DNA of 27,762 nucleotides from a virus: positions 1-27,762 of the IMG/VR virus record IMGVR_UViG_3300049846_000713; one strand, written 5' to 3'. The notes beneath the pieces were generated by a model, which was not told the origin of the DNA, did not search any database, and was given only the letters and a program-made list of their open reading frames with translations. Shown in pieces: positions 20,165 through 27,762 of the stretch (position 1 is the first letter of the stretch; each line of letters starts with the position of its first letter). A program made the translations under genes and the position numbers.

Positions 20165-21571
20165 ATGGCACTATCTGACAACTTAGTATCATACTGGCGT
20201 TTCAACGAGAGCAGTGGTAATGCCGTTGATGATGTGGGTTCTAATGACCTAACCAATACCGGCTGTACCTACACAACAGGAAAAATAAACAATGGTGTTG
20301 ATTTGGAAGCGGGGGATTCAGATTATCTTTCAATAACTGACGCATCCCAAACAGGCTTAGATTTTTCAACAGCACTAAGCTTCTCAGCGTGGGTAAAGGT
20401 TGAGTCTACATTTGGCGGTGTTCGGTATGTTGTTCTTTCTAAGTGGTCTGGTGCTGGAGCAGATCGTTCGTATTGGTGGTATTTATTGAACAACGACACG
20501 ATGACACTTCAAACAAATGATGGAGTCACGACAGAAGAGTTTGCATTTCAATACACCCCCGGATTCTCTACAGGTACGTGGTATCACATTGTCGTAACAA
20601 TGGAACAACAAACCCACACGCTCACTAAAACCGTTGCAAAGGGTTATGTAAACGGCGATTTGGTTAATATGTTTTCAGTAACGGCTGTCACCATTCAAAA
20701 TGGCGCAGCAGACTTTATTGTTGGTAATAAAGCGTCAGCAGATTATTTCGATGGAATGATAGACGAGCTTGGTGTGTGGTCTCGTGCGCTTACTCATGTC
20801 GAGGTTTTACAGCTTTATAACTTGGGTTCAGGTCTCACTGAACCATTTACCAATCCTCTTGGAATCTATACTACTGGTACGGCGGGAATTGAACTAGACG
20901 CTTTTACACAAAGTGATGGGTCGGGAGCTGGAACGGGTACTGATCCCTTTAACCATACGTGTACCAATGCCGGTATTTTATTTGTTTGGGTTATTACTGA
21001 TGGTTTGGGCATCACCGTGAGTGGAGTTACATATAATTCCGTATCATTAACACAGCAATACACGGCAACAATAGGCCCACTCAACGTGTGGTTGGGATAT
21101 TTAGTTGGCCCGTCTGGAGGTTCGAACTCGGTAGACGTAACGTGGGCAGGAGGAACGCCAACTGTATTTAGAACTGGTGCTGTTTCATTTATTAACATAG
21201 AGCAATCTAACCCGATAGGAACCACATATAACCTAGAAGACTCCACAAACACAGATACGGTGGAGTTTAAGAAGATTTTTGCTATTACCGCAGAAAGAGG
21301 AATGACGCTCGATTTCTTTGGTTCACTTAGAACACAAAACACCTACACGGAAGACGCACAAACAGACTTAATGTCAAATACTGGAACGTGGGGAGGCGGT
21401 GTAGAGCACGTTGGTCTTATGTCCTACAAACCACACTGGGGGTTTGATACGGGAATGATGATTGTTGAATCTGATGCGAACGGAACTGCGCCCAATCCCG
21501 CACAGAGAGCCTATTACGCACTAGAACTGAACTACGGAGGCTTCATCGCCCAGAACGGAATGATTATGTAA
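20165..21571 (+). CDS. LamG-domain adhesin, probable receptor-binding protein
   Basis: 468 residues. Residues about 1-225 are a LamG/concanavalin-like domain: LVSYWRFNESSGNAVDDVGSN, LSFSAWVKVES, WYHIVVTME, GYVNGDLVNMF, DGMIDELGVWSRALTHVEV. These domains bind sugars or wall polymers. The second half (TGTAGIELDAFTQSDGSG... GVTYNSVSLTQQYTA... AVSFINIEQSNPIG) is a beta domain I have seen in secreted proteins of environmental bacteria. Together with its place among fibre genes this suggests attachment to a surface glycan of the host. It starts two bases after the preceding stop. Confidence 0.8.
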   Translation: MALSDNLVSYWRFNESSGNAVDDVGSNDLTNTGCTYTTGKINNGVDLEAGDSDYLSITDASQTGLDFSTALSFSAWVKVESTFGGVRYVVLSKWSGAGADRSYWWYLLNNDTMTLQTNDGVTTEEFAFQYTPGFSTGTWYHIVVTMEQQTHTLTKTVAKGYVNGDLVNMFSVTAVTIQNGAADFIVGNKASADYFDGMIDELGVWSRALTHVEVLQLYNLGSGLTEPFTNPLGIYTTGTAGIELDAFTQSDGSGAGTGTDPFNHTCTNAGILFVWVITDGLGITVSGVTYNSVSLTQQYTATIGPLNVWLGYLVGPSGGSNSVDVTWAGGTPTVFRTGAVSFINIEQSNPIGTTYNLEDSTNTDTVEFKKIFAITAERGMTLDFFGSLRTQNTYTEDAQTDLMSNTGTWGGGVEHVGLMSYKPHWGFDTGMMIVESDANGTAPNPAQRAYYALELNYGGFIAQNGMIM

Positions 21572-21573
21572 AA

Positions 21574-21582
21574 TGCTATAAT
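21574..21582 (+). promoter_or_regulatory. extended -10 promoter before the ejection-type genes
   Basis: TGCTATAAT (TGn-TATAAT) eleven bases before the ATG at 21594, in the only gap of this gene run. No good -35 is visible. It likely boosts transcription of the two large downstream genes. Confidence 0.5.
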
Positions 21583-21593
21583 TTATCAATACA

Positions 21594-23255
21594 ATGGCTT
21601 CTACTCTATACGAATTTTACGGAGGAAAACTACCCTCCATACAAGAACGCGCCAAAACCTACGAAGCACAGGGCCTTGGGTCTGCTTCTACCTATTCCGG
21701 CACCTATGACCAGAACGTGGCTCTTTTGGGTAAACTCCAAGCTGCCCCAGCACCACAACCAGCACAGACCAACACATCGACCATCCCAGCAAATACGCTC
21801 AATCAGTCACAGCAAGTGATGAATATTCCCCCTGCACCCGTTGAACAGCAACCAGACCTCACCACACTACTTGCAGATGCGATGAAATTGCAAAATCAGC
21901 AAACCCCCGAACAACAGAAACTCGCCCAGCAAGACCAAACGCTCTCCGGCCAACTAGAGCAGATGATTCTCGCTAGTGGAAATCAGGGCGCACGAAAAGC
22001 AGAACTCGAACAACAAGCCGGACTCCCACAACTCGGCCAACAGTTAAATGAGATCAACAATCAGATAAGAGCGATCAACTCGTCTGCTTTTGCTGCTACC
22101 CAGAACGCTGAAAACCGTCTTGCTCCTACGTTTGCCATCACCGGAGAACAAGCGGCCATTGAACGTCAAAAAGCCGTACAAACATATGGACTCGCTGCGG
22201 CCTCTCAGGCCCTACAAGGGAATATCGCTCTCGCGCAGGATAATATAAAACGTGCACTTGATAGTGAGTTTTCACAAATCGAAGCTAAAACGAAATACTA
22301 CGAGTTCGCCTTGAACAGGAATCGAGACTTAATGGACAAGGAAGATCAGAAAAAGGCCGATGCCCTAACTATCGCTCTCCGTCAATACGAACAACAGGTT
22401 GCTGAACAGAAGGCAAATAAGAGCGATATATATAAGGTATATCTAGAGGCTGCTAAGGCTCAGGCTGACAACACCACACTGCAAGCTATCCAAAACGCCA
22501 AGACACCAGAACAAGCTCTAGCTATTGCAAGTCAGGCCGGAATATTTAAGCCAGAAGTAGAGACACAGGTTGTTCAGTTGGATAACGGAAACGCTGTGCT
22601 TATAAACAAACAGACTGGTGAGGTTGTGAAGAACTTGGGAGGTGCTGGAGGAGGTGCGGGAGGTAATAAGTACACTCCAGCACAAAACAAAACAATAGAC
22701 CAAATCAACACAGGTGTATCAAATAATTTCTCATATAAAGCAGTAAGTTCAGCAATGGGATTCACTAATTCTGTTTTGGCCTCTCTGAGTCAGCAGACTG
22801 GAACTGGAGACATTGCAGCCATTAATCAGTTCCAAAAGGTAATCGATGAGGGTGCCGTCACACGAGATCAAGACGTTAAGTTGATTCAAGGTGCTCAATC
22901 TTTTGTTAACAGCCTAAAAACTAAAATTAAAAAACTTGAAAGTGGCGAACAACTGTCACCAGAGCTGCGACAAGAGATGGCCAATGCCGTTGTTGAAATA
23001 TACAAAACAAAAGTCAATGCCCTGAAGAGTGATCCATATATAGGTTCTCAAATTGATAAAGCTGAACGGAACGGTATCAGTGAAGAGGACACAATACTTG
23101 GGCAACTGGGATCGTTTGGCATTGCGGTTTCTGCTCAGCCCGATAGCCAATATATTCAGGAAGCACAGGCTGCTGGCATAGAGCTAACAGGACAAAGCAA
23201 CACAACACCACAGAAGTCGTCTAGTGGCATTTGGTCGTTCCTATTTGGAGAATAA
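21594..23255 (+). CDS. large helical internal-virion / ejection-type protein
   Basis: 553 residues. The N-terminal 45 residues (LPSIQERAKTYEAQGLG...YSGTYDQNVALLGKL) form a short compact motif. A Pro/Gln-rich linker follows, then a long Gln/Ala-rich helical region (about 85-300). A Gly-rich hinge GGAGGGAGGN comes at about 350, then a second helical region ending SSSGIWSFLFGE. Such Gln/Ala-rich helical proteins just before fibre genes are typical of podovirus internal proteins injected with the DNA. No transglycosylase motif is visible. Assignment rests on composition and place. Confidence 0.6.
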   Translation: MASTLYEFYGGKLPSIQERAKTYEAQGLGSASTYSGTYDQNVALLGKLQAAPAPQPAQTNTSTIPANTLNQSQQVMNIPPAPVEQQPDLTTLLADAMKLQNQQTPEQQKLAQQDQTLSGQLEQMILASGNQGARKAELEQQAGLPQLGQQLNEINNQIRAINSSAFAATQNAENRLAPTFAITGEQAAIERQKAVQTYGLAAASQALQGNIALAQDNIKRALDSEFSQIEAKTKYYEFALNRNRDLMDKEDQKKADALTIALRQYEQQVAEQKANKSDIYKVYLEAAKAQADNTTLQAIQNAKTPEQALAIASQAGIFKPEVETQVVQLDNGNAVLINKQTGEVVKNLGGAGGGAGGNKYTPAQNKTIDQINTGVSNNFSYKAVSSAMGFTNSVLASLSQQTGTGDIAAINQFQKVIDEGAVTRDQDVKLIQGAQSFVNSLKTKIKKLESGEQLSPELRQEMANAVVEIYKTKVNALKSDPYIGSQIDKAERNGISEEDTILGQLGSFGIAVSAQPDSQYIQEAQAAGIELTGQSNTTPQKSSSGIWSFLFGE

Positions 23256-23256
23256 T

Positions 23257-25200
23257 ATGGACATAAACGAATACAAGCGATTGCGTCAACAGGGATTCAC
23301 ACCAGAGCAAATTGCATCGGGTGATACCAAGAAAAAAGGCCTTATCCGTGGGGCTGCTAACTTTTTGGGCATGGAGGAGTTCGGTAAGGGGATAGGAACG
23401 ACACTTGCCAATCTTTCTGGTTCAACAAAAGGACTCGAAGAAGCACAGAATCGAGGAATGGGTATAGCAGACACATTGTTCCAAACGATTAAAAAGAACA
23501 AGGCGATGGGTAAAGATACCTCTAGGCTCGAAAAAGCCCTACAACAGCAAAATCTGGTCTTACGGCAGGGTGCAAAAGACATAGGAGACATCGGTACCGC
23601 TGGACTTTCTAACAGACAAGTACTTGGGTCTGCTGCGTTGACTGGACTAAACCTTGCTGGGGGTTCGTTCAAAGCTGGTAGCGGATTCGTACAGGGCGCA
23701 AAGTACGGAGCTATTCAAGGCACTGCGTTTGGTGCAGCACAGGGTCTAAAGGACAAGGAACTAGGAGTTGGTACAGGAGCAATCACAGGAGCCGTTACTG
23801 GTGGTGTGGTTGGTGGTGTGTTGGGAGCAATAGCAAAGGGACTCGGTAATTTAAAGAGCGGAGAAACGTCAGAGTATTTCGCACAGAAGATTCTCAAACA
23901 AACACCGAAGGAGCGCGCTCGCGAAGCCGCTGGAAAGGCACCAAATCTTGCTAGTCAGTTTGTCAAAGATGGTCTGACTGGCTCGCGTGAAAGAATTGTT
24001 GAAAAGTCGGCAGAGAAGCTTGCGGGACTCGAAAAGCAAATCAACGAAGCCGTGCAGAGAAACAAAAATACCTACATTGATACTGTTAAACTTGTTCGCT
24101 CTGTAGATAGGTTGGCCGAGAGAAACAAAGACGTATTCGGCCAGAAGGGCGTGGAGCAGATCAACGAGTACAAAAAGTTTCTTCTATCAAAGGGAGATAA
24201 AATTGCACTACCGGATGCACATAAGTTTGTGAAAAATATCTATCGTGTACTCGGAGACACGGCGTACGCAAAAGACACACTACCTGTACCAAAAGACATG
24301 CTTAAAACCATTGCCGGCGCAGCACGTGCTGAGATTGGTAAAGCATCAAAGCCATTGGATGCGTTAATAAAACAACAGCAGAAGTATATTCGATATATCG
24401 ACACACTGGAGAGAACGATCTTTCGCAACAACCGCAATAACATGATCGGCCTTTCTGATTCTATACTCGCAGCTGGAGGTATCGGAGCTGGGGAGCCTAT
24501 CACTGGTCTAACTGCCGGTCTCACAAAGAGAGCACTGGAAGCCCCACAAATACAATCGAGACTTATGAACGCCGCTACTGCTGTAGGCCAAAGACTACCA
24601 AATGCGCCCGGACTACAACAAGGCCTACAGACTCTCGGAGCTAACGCTGTGCCGGATATTATTCCAAGCCAGACATCCACACCAGAGCAACCCCAACAAG
24701 CACTCCAATCGCAATCGCTATCATCCCCCGAATCTACCATAACATCGACCTTTGGTGAAGCTCGAAACACTTTAAAGGAGTTTATGTCTAATTTTAGACC
24801 CAAAACAGTTGGTGAAGCGAAAGAGAGCATGATGGTGCCACTCAATTTCTCTTATAAGGATGAGTCGGGTAATCCTCTACCAGACGACACACCAATACCA
24901 GAGGGTACTGTTTTTCTCGATCCCAGTATGGGTGCTGGCACCGCGAAACGTGTTGCTGGTAAGGTAATATCTAAAATTCTACCAGACGACACACGCGCTC
25001 TCACGGCTTACATAGACAACATACGAAACAAGATTGAGGCGCCGGAGTGGCTACTGAAGGGAGCAGAGCAAATACTCGAAAAGCTCGGAGCAAACATGGA
25101 TGACAAGGCACAAAAGCTTGCAGACATGGCCGAAGACATACTAAGAGGTAAAATAGACATCACTCGGCTGTATAATAAGGGAAAGTTTAAGGGAGAATAA
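23257..25200 (+). CDS. second ejection-type protein with glycine-zipper membrane segment
   Basis: 647 residues from the ATG at 23257, chosen because GGAG precedes it; an in-frame extension to 23224 runs through the previous gene. It opens MDINEYKRLRQQGFTPEQIASG. A small-residue-rich part follows, with a glycine zipper at about 172-196 (GTGAITGAVTGGVVGGVLGA) able to insert into membranes. Then come a long helical region (240-420), a Gln/Ser/Pro linker and a C-terminal helical end. Pairing with the preceding gene, size and zipper fit a DNA-ejection channel component. Confidence 0.6.
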   Translation: MDINEYKRLRQQGFTPEQIASGDTKKKGLIRGAANFLGMEEFGKGIGTTLANLSGSTKGLEEAQNRGMGIADTLFQTIKKNKAMGKDTSRLEKALQQQNLVLRQGAKDIGDIGTAGLSNRQVLGSAALTGLNLAGGSFKAGSGFVQGAKYGAIQGTAFGAAQGLKDKELGVGTGAITGAVTGGVVGGVLGAIAKGLGNLKSGETSEYFAQKILKQTPKERAREAAGKAPNLASQFVKDGLTGSRERIVEKSAEKLAGLEKQINEAVQRNKNTYIDTVKLVRSVDRLAERNKDVFGQKGVEQINEYKKFLLSKGDKIALPDAHKFVKNIYRVLGDTAYAKDTLPVPKDMLKTIAGAARAEIGKASKPLDALIKQQQKYIRYIDTLERTIFRNNRNNMIGLSDSILAAGGIGAGEPITGLTAGLTKRALEAPQIQSRLMNAATAVGQRLPNAPGLQQGLQTLGANAVPDIIPSQTSTPEQPQQALQSQSLSSPESTITSTFGEARNTLKEFMSNFRPKTVGEAKESMMVPLNFSYKDESGNPLPDDTPIPEGTVFLDPSMGAGTAKRVAGKVISKILPDDTRALTAYIDNIRNKIEAPEWLLKGAEQILEKLGANMDDKAQKLADMAEDILRGKIDITRLYNKGKFKGE

Positions 25201-25202
25201 CA

Positions 25203-26012
25203 ATGCCTAAAAAACTTCAAAATCTAGAGGGGGTATACAAGTTCCTTAATGATACCGTGAGTGTTGAGGATTTTCTTGATGCCTTCAAAAAGATAATGAA
25301 GTTTCTGGACGAGAAGCGCGGAGAGGACAGGGAAGAACTAAACAAAATGTCTGCGCTGGTAGCTGAAAAGCTGGTCGAGGCGATGGACAAGATAGAAAAA
25401 GAAAAAGACAGGCTGAATGATGAGGAAAAGAAACTAAAACAAATTCAAAAAGAAACGCTACTTGATTTGTCAGACAAACAAAAAGCATTTGCTGAATTGA
25501 TAAGAAGTAAGGTGGAGTCGATAAAAGTACCAAAAGATGGTAAGGACGCAGACGAGGTAGACCAAGAAGAAATAGCAATGTCTGTATACGACATGCTTTT
25601 AGAGAAAATCCCATCACTGGACGAATTAGAAAACGATTTACCTAAACACGGGGAAAGAATACGCGACTCACTGGAACTGTTACAAGGTGATGAAAGACTC
25701 TCTATTGACGCAATCAAAGGATTAACTGAGGAATTAAAGAAAATCGGCCGATCGGTTGGTGCGCTTGGTGGTGCTGGTGCTTCACTCCCCCTCGCAAGCT
25801 GGCCTGTACACGAACAATTCACTATGGACGGTGTGGCAACAAGCGTTGTTCTCTCTGGTGGTATCGGCGCGGGGGGCAACGCATGTATCATTCGCTATCA
25901 GGGTCAAACTCTAGACATGACATCTCAATATACGGTTTCGGGTAACACGGTTACTTTGGTTGGTTTTGTACCAGAAGTAGATACGATTATTTCAGTCACA
26001 TATTGGAGGTAG
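25203..26012 (+). CDS. coiled-coil fibre/stalk protein with C-terminal beta tip
   Basis: 269 residues. GGGAG precedes the ATG by seven bases. Residues about 15-105 form a charged coiled coil. A collagen-like remnant PKDGKDADEVD follows, then the helical segment DELENDLPKHGERIRDSLELL...GDERLSIDAIKGL, a pattern common in environmental phage fibre proteins. The last 75 residues are beta (WPVHEQFTMDGVATSVVLS... ISVTYWR) and probably form the distal tip or a coupling to the next fibre. Likely a trimeric tail fibre or its chaperoned stalk. Confidence 0.7.
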   Translation: MPKKLQNLEGVYKFLNDTVSVEDFLDAFKKIMKFLDEKRGEDREELNKMSALVAEKLVEAMDKIEKEKDRLNDEEKKLKQIQKETLLDLSDKQKAFAELIRSKVESIKVPKDGKDADEVDQEEIAMSVYDMLLEKIPSLDELENDLPKHGERIRDSLELLQGDERLSIDAIKGLTEELKKIGRSVGALGGAGASLPLASWPVHEQFTMDGVATSVVLSGGIGAGGNACIIRYQGQTLDMTSQYTVSGNTVTLVGFVPEVDTIISVTYWR

Positions 26013-26014
26013 TT

Positions 26015-26023
26015 TGATATAAT
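26015..26023 (+). promoter_or_regulatory. extended -10 promoter before the last fibre gene
   Basis: TGATATAAT is identical to the site at 14296-14304 and lies seven bases before the ATG at 26031, again predicting a nearly leaderless mRNA. No clear -35 is visible. Confidence 0.5.
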
Positions 26024-26030
26024 AAAAACA

Positions 26031-27762
26031 ATGCACGCACTCCTTATAGGCATACTTGTATTGGCGAATCTCGGGGTATGGGGTTCATATACCTATGATA
26101 ACTATGTCCAACCACAATTGGGTGCGCTTTCTGTATTAAAGGCGAGTCAAGGAGGTACAGGGGTTGGAACCGCAACAGCGGGAGACATTGGGAAATGTTT
26201 AACAGTGCTGGACGACTCTCCGTTTACTTGGGAAATAGGTGACTGTGCAGCCGCAGGCGCAGGAGACATCACGGGCGGTGCGTCTTTGGGTAATGGTGTA
26301 AATATATTCGACTCCGAATCAGCTGGAATACTGCGTTTTAACGAAATATCTGCTGGTACAAACATTTCATTCTCCACCACGTCTAATTCCAACACCATTG
26401 TTATCTCTGCATCAGGAGGTGGAGGATCGGGTACTGTATCAACATCATCGTCAGAAACTGCAACATATATCCCATTTTGGACAACCACAGGAGCGACACC
26501 CGCCCTACTTTCTGGTGGTGAATCAACGTTTGCATACGACTCACTACTCAATAAGCTAACCATTTCAAATGCTTCGACAACCGATGTCTCCGTTTCGTCA
26601 CGCCTGTTTTTGGCTGATGGTGACACAAGTAACCCTGCTTTATCTTTCACTTCTGATCCTGATACTGGTGTCTTTCGCGCAGGAGCAAACAAACTCGGAC
26701 TTGCAGGAACAAACGTCTCTGTAGAATCCGTCATTGAAAGGGAGGGAGACACGGACACCACATTTACCTTTTCAAACGATCAAATCACCCTAACGGCTGG
26801 TGCGGTAAACATCTGGGATGCAGTAGAGGCCGTGCAAGACTATTTCCAAGTCGGATCATCGGGAACTGATGTAGATTTCATTGTTCAATCCAATGGAGTA
26901 GCAGATGCTTTTCAAGTTATTGGCTCTGATGGATCAATTGATCTCGGAGCATACGACTGTTCAGCCAATGCAAACGGAGGTGCTTTGACCGTAGACGCTT
27001 CTGGGAATCTTTCTTGTTCAGACGATAACTCAACTTCTGGTTCTGGTGTGGGAACCGTTGCCACATCGACCGTAGAAGCAAATGAGCAAGTAGCAGTATT
27101 TACTTCAACGGGTGCCTATCCAGCCCTCATCGGTGGGGACTCTGGCTTCACTTACACAGCAGCGAGTGATCGACTCACTGTAGTTAATGCATCGACAACA
27201 CGTCTCACGATAAACAATTGGACAGTTTCCACCACAACAACCGTCTGTGCCAACGGCTGTGAATACACATCTATTCAAGGAGCTATCACTGACGGCAGAA
27301 ACGACATTATCCTAAAAGATGAAACGTATGCTGGCCCTGTATCTATCACGCGCTCGGACTTCCGTATGCGTGGCGCAGGAATGTACTCCTCACTCATTAC
27401 TTGTGATGCAACTGTAGCGGGTTCGGGTAATTGCGTATCTGTAGCAACAACATCCAACCTCACAAGAATAAAACTTGAAAGTTTTGGTATTGATAATACC
27501 AATGCAACAAAGGCTGGTATTGGTCTTGATACTTCTGGTACATCAAATGTCTACGCAAGCGACATTCGCATTACCGACTTTGAACTTGGTCAACTCACTG
27601 GTGACGACAACAAACAACAGACTTTCTACCATGCCTACTACAACATGGTGTACTTCGACAACAATAACTGCTTTAGAACTGCATCAACCACAAATGCTTG
27701 GACAGGGAACCTCGCCAATTCACACGCCATGTTTAGCCCGCGTTGTAGGATTGATTCTGCTT
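26031..27762 (+). CDS. long tail fibre/spike with N-terminal hydrophobic segment (partial at right edge)
   Basis: 577 codons open to the window edge, no stop. It begins with a hydrophobic segment MHALLIGILVLANLGVWGSY (1-20), then a fibre-type linker with ASQGGTGVGTATAGDIG. Two related modules follow at about residues 146-185 and 354-390, both with TGA-PAL-GG-S-F-Y...LT..NASTT. Between them lies SNPALSFTSDPDTGVF, a familiar fibre phrase. From about 406 (VCANGCEYTSIQGAITDGRNDIIL) a right-handed beta-helix (pectate-lyase-like) begins, as in phage spikes with or without depolymerase activity. The catalytic part, if any, is outside the window. Confidence 0.75.
   Translation, partial: MHALLIGILVLANLGVWGSYTYDNYVQPQLGALSVLKASQGGTGVGTATAGDIGKCLTVLDDSPFTWEIGDCAAAGAGDITGGASLGNGVNIFDSESAGILRFNEISAGTNISFSTTSNSNTIVISASGGGGSGTVSTSSSETATYIPFWTTTGATPALLSGGESTFAYDSLLNKLTISNASTTDVSVSSRLFLADGDTSNPALSFTSDPDTGVFRAGANKLGLAGTNVSVESVIEREGDTDTTFTFSNDQITLTAGAVNIWDAVEAVQDYFQVGSSGTDVDFIVQSNGVADAFQVIGSDGSIDLGAYDCSANANGGALTVDASGNLSCSDDNSTSGSGVGTVATSTVEANEQVAVFTSTGAYPALIGGDSGFTYTAASDRLTVVNASTTRLTINNWTVSTTTTVCANGCEYTSIQGAITDGRNDIILKDETYAGPVSITRSDFRMRGAGMYSSLITCDATVAGSGNCVSVATTSNLTRIKLESFGIDNTNATKAGIGLDTSGTSNVYASDIRITDFELGQLTGDDNKQQTFYHAYYNMVYFDNNNCFRTASTTNAWTGNLANSHAMFSPRCRIDSA

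Noticed and set aside
24240-24845. 201-codon minus frame opposite the second ejection-type gene
   Set aside because: Antisense within a well-supported gene, with no motif and no upstream signal.
24880-24995. 16-mer CTACCAGACGACACAC occurring twice
   Set aside because: Both copies simply encode LPDDT within one gene. There is no further symmetry or third copy, so chance or local similarity is enough.
26147-26761. 204-codon minus frame opposite the long fibre gene
   Set aside because: Mirror of a Ser/Thr-rich coding sequence. The plus frame is open for 577 codons and has clear fibre features.
1-27762. CRISPR array, insertion sequence or integrase/attachment site
   Set aside because: No regularly spaced repeats, transposase motifs or recombinase gene were found in either strand of this window.

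Overview
The window is about 28 kb of a tailed double-stranded DNA phage (or a very phage-like element). It has two opposed gene blocks around a divergent control region at about 9734-10200. Every gene to the left reads leftward (minus strand) and every gene to the right reads rightward. The standard bacterial code fits, with TGA used as a stop throughout. Genes are tightly packed, often with ATGA overlaps. No tRNA, integrase, repressor, DNA polymerase or CRISPR array is visible. The right end is cut inside a long fibre gene, so the element continues beyond the window.

Left block (133-9733, minus): read from the control region outward, it opens with a four-gene cassette. The cassette holds an IbrA-like PAPS-reductase-family protein with a DUF3440-type tail, an IbrB-like ParB-fold protein, a conserved phage protein of unknown role, and a small protein that repeats the DUF3440 tail motif. 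A micro zinc-ribbon gene follows. A second promoter (about 7145-7172) then drives a recombination/repair set: PD-(D/E)XK nuclease, OB-fold ssDNA-binding candidate, two small partners and a NinG-type HNH protein. A third promoter (4661-4689) drives a small basic protein, a membrane-anchored lysozyme-like protein, a small membrane protein, a run of small Cys-rich or coiled-coil proteins, a C5-cytosine DNA methyltransferase carrying a second long reading frame, more micro-genes, and a secreted protein. The block ends at a hairpin terminator (19-46).

Right block (10201-27762, plus): the order is morphogenetic. It runs small and large terminase, portal, DUF4177-like micro-protein, unknown head protein, scaffold, major capsid protein, small basic protein, membrane-anchored collagen-like protein, beta-rich small protein, head-tail connector, one-TM coiled-coil protein, an 11-residue-repeat micro-protein, a probable beta-propeller tail protein, two fibre/adhesin proteins (one LamG), two large ejection-type proteins, a coiled-coil fibre, and a long fibre with a beta-helix start. 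There is no tape-measure or tail-tube gene, and large ejection-like proteins are present, so I infer a podovirus-type particle.

Host: not proven. The lysozyme-like domain (CESGG ... DMGIMQI ... GTEPW.HSKQCW) and the membrane-anchored Ser/Thr-rich proteins with ASTT/ATSTL phrases resemble proteins I know from Patescibacteria (CPR) genomes. That is a recollection-based inference. Clean signal peptides and one strong AGGAGG site would also fit other Gram-negative-type hosts.

Regulation: several promoters place the -10 hexamer exactly six bases before an ATG, suggesting leaderless mRNAs. Many late genes lack a Shine-Dalgarno sequence. Two left-block promoters share a 15-bp upstream box at identical spacing and a 10-bp element inside the spacer. 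The most unusual content is the IbrA/IbrB-type cassette, the dual-coding methyltransferase, the shared promoter architecture, and a structured RNA-like segment at 9827-9946.
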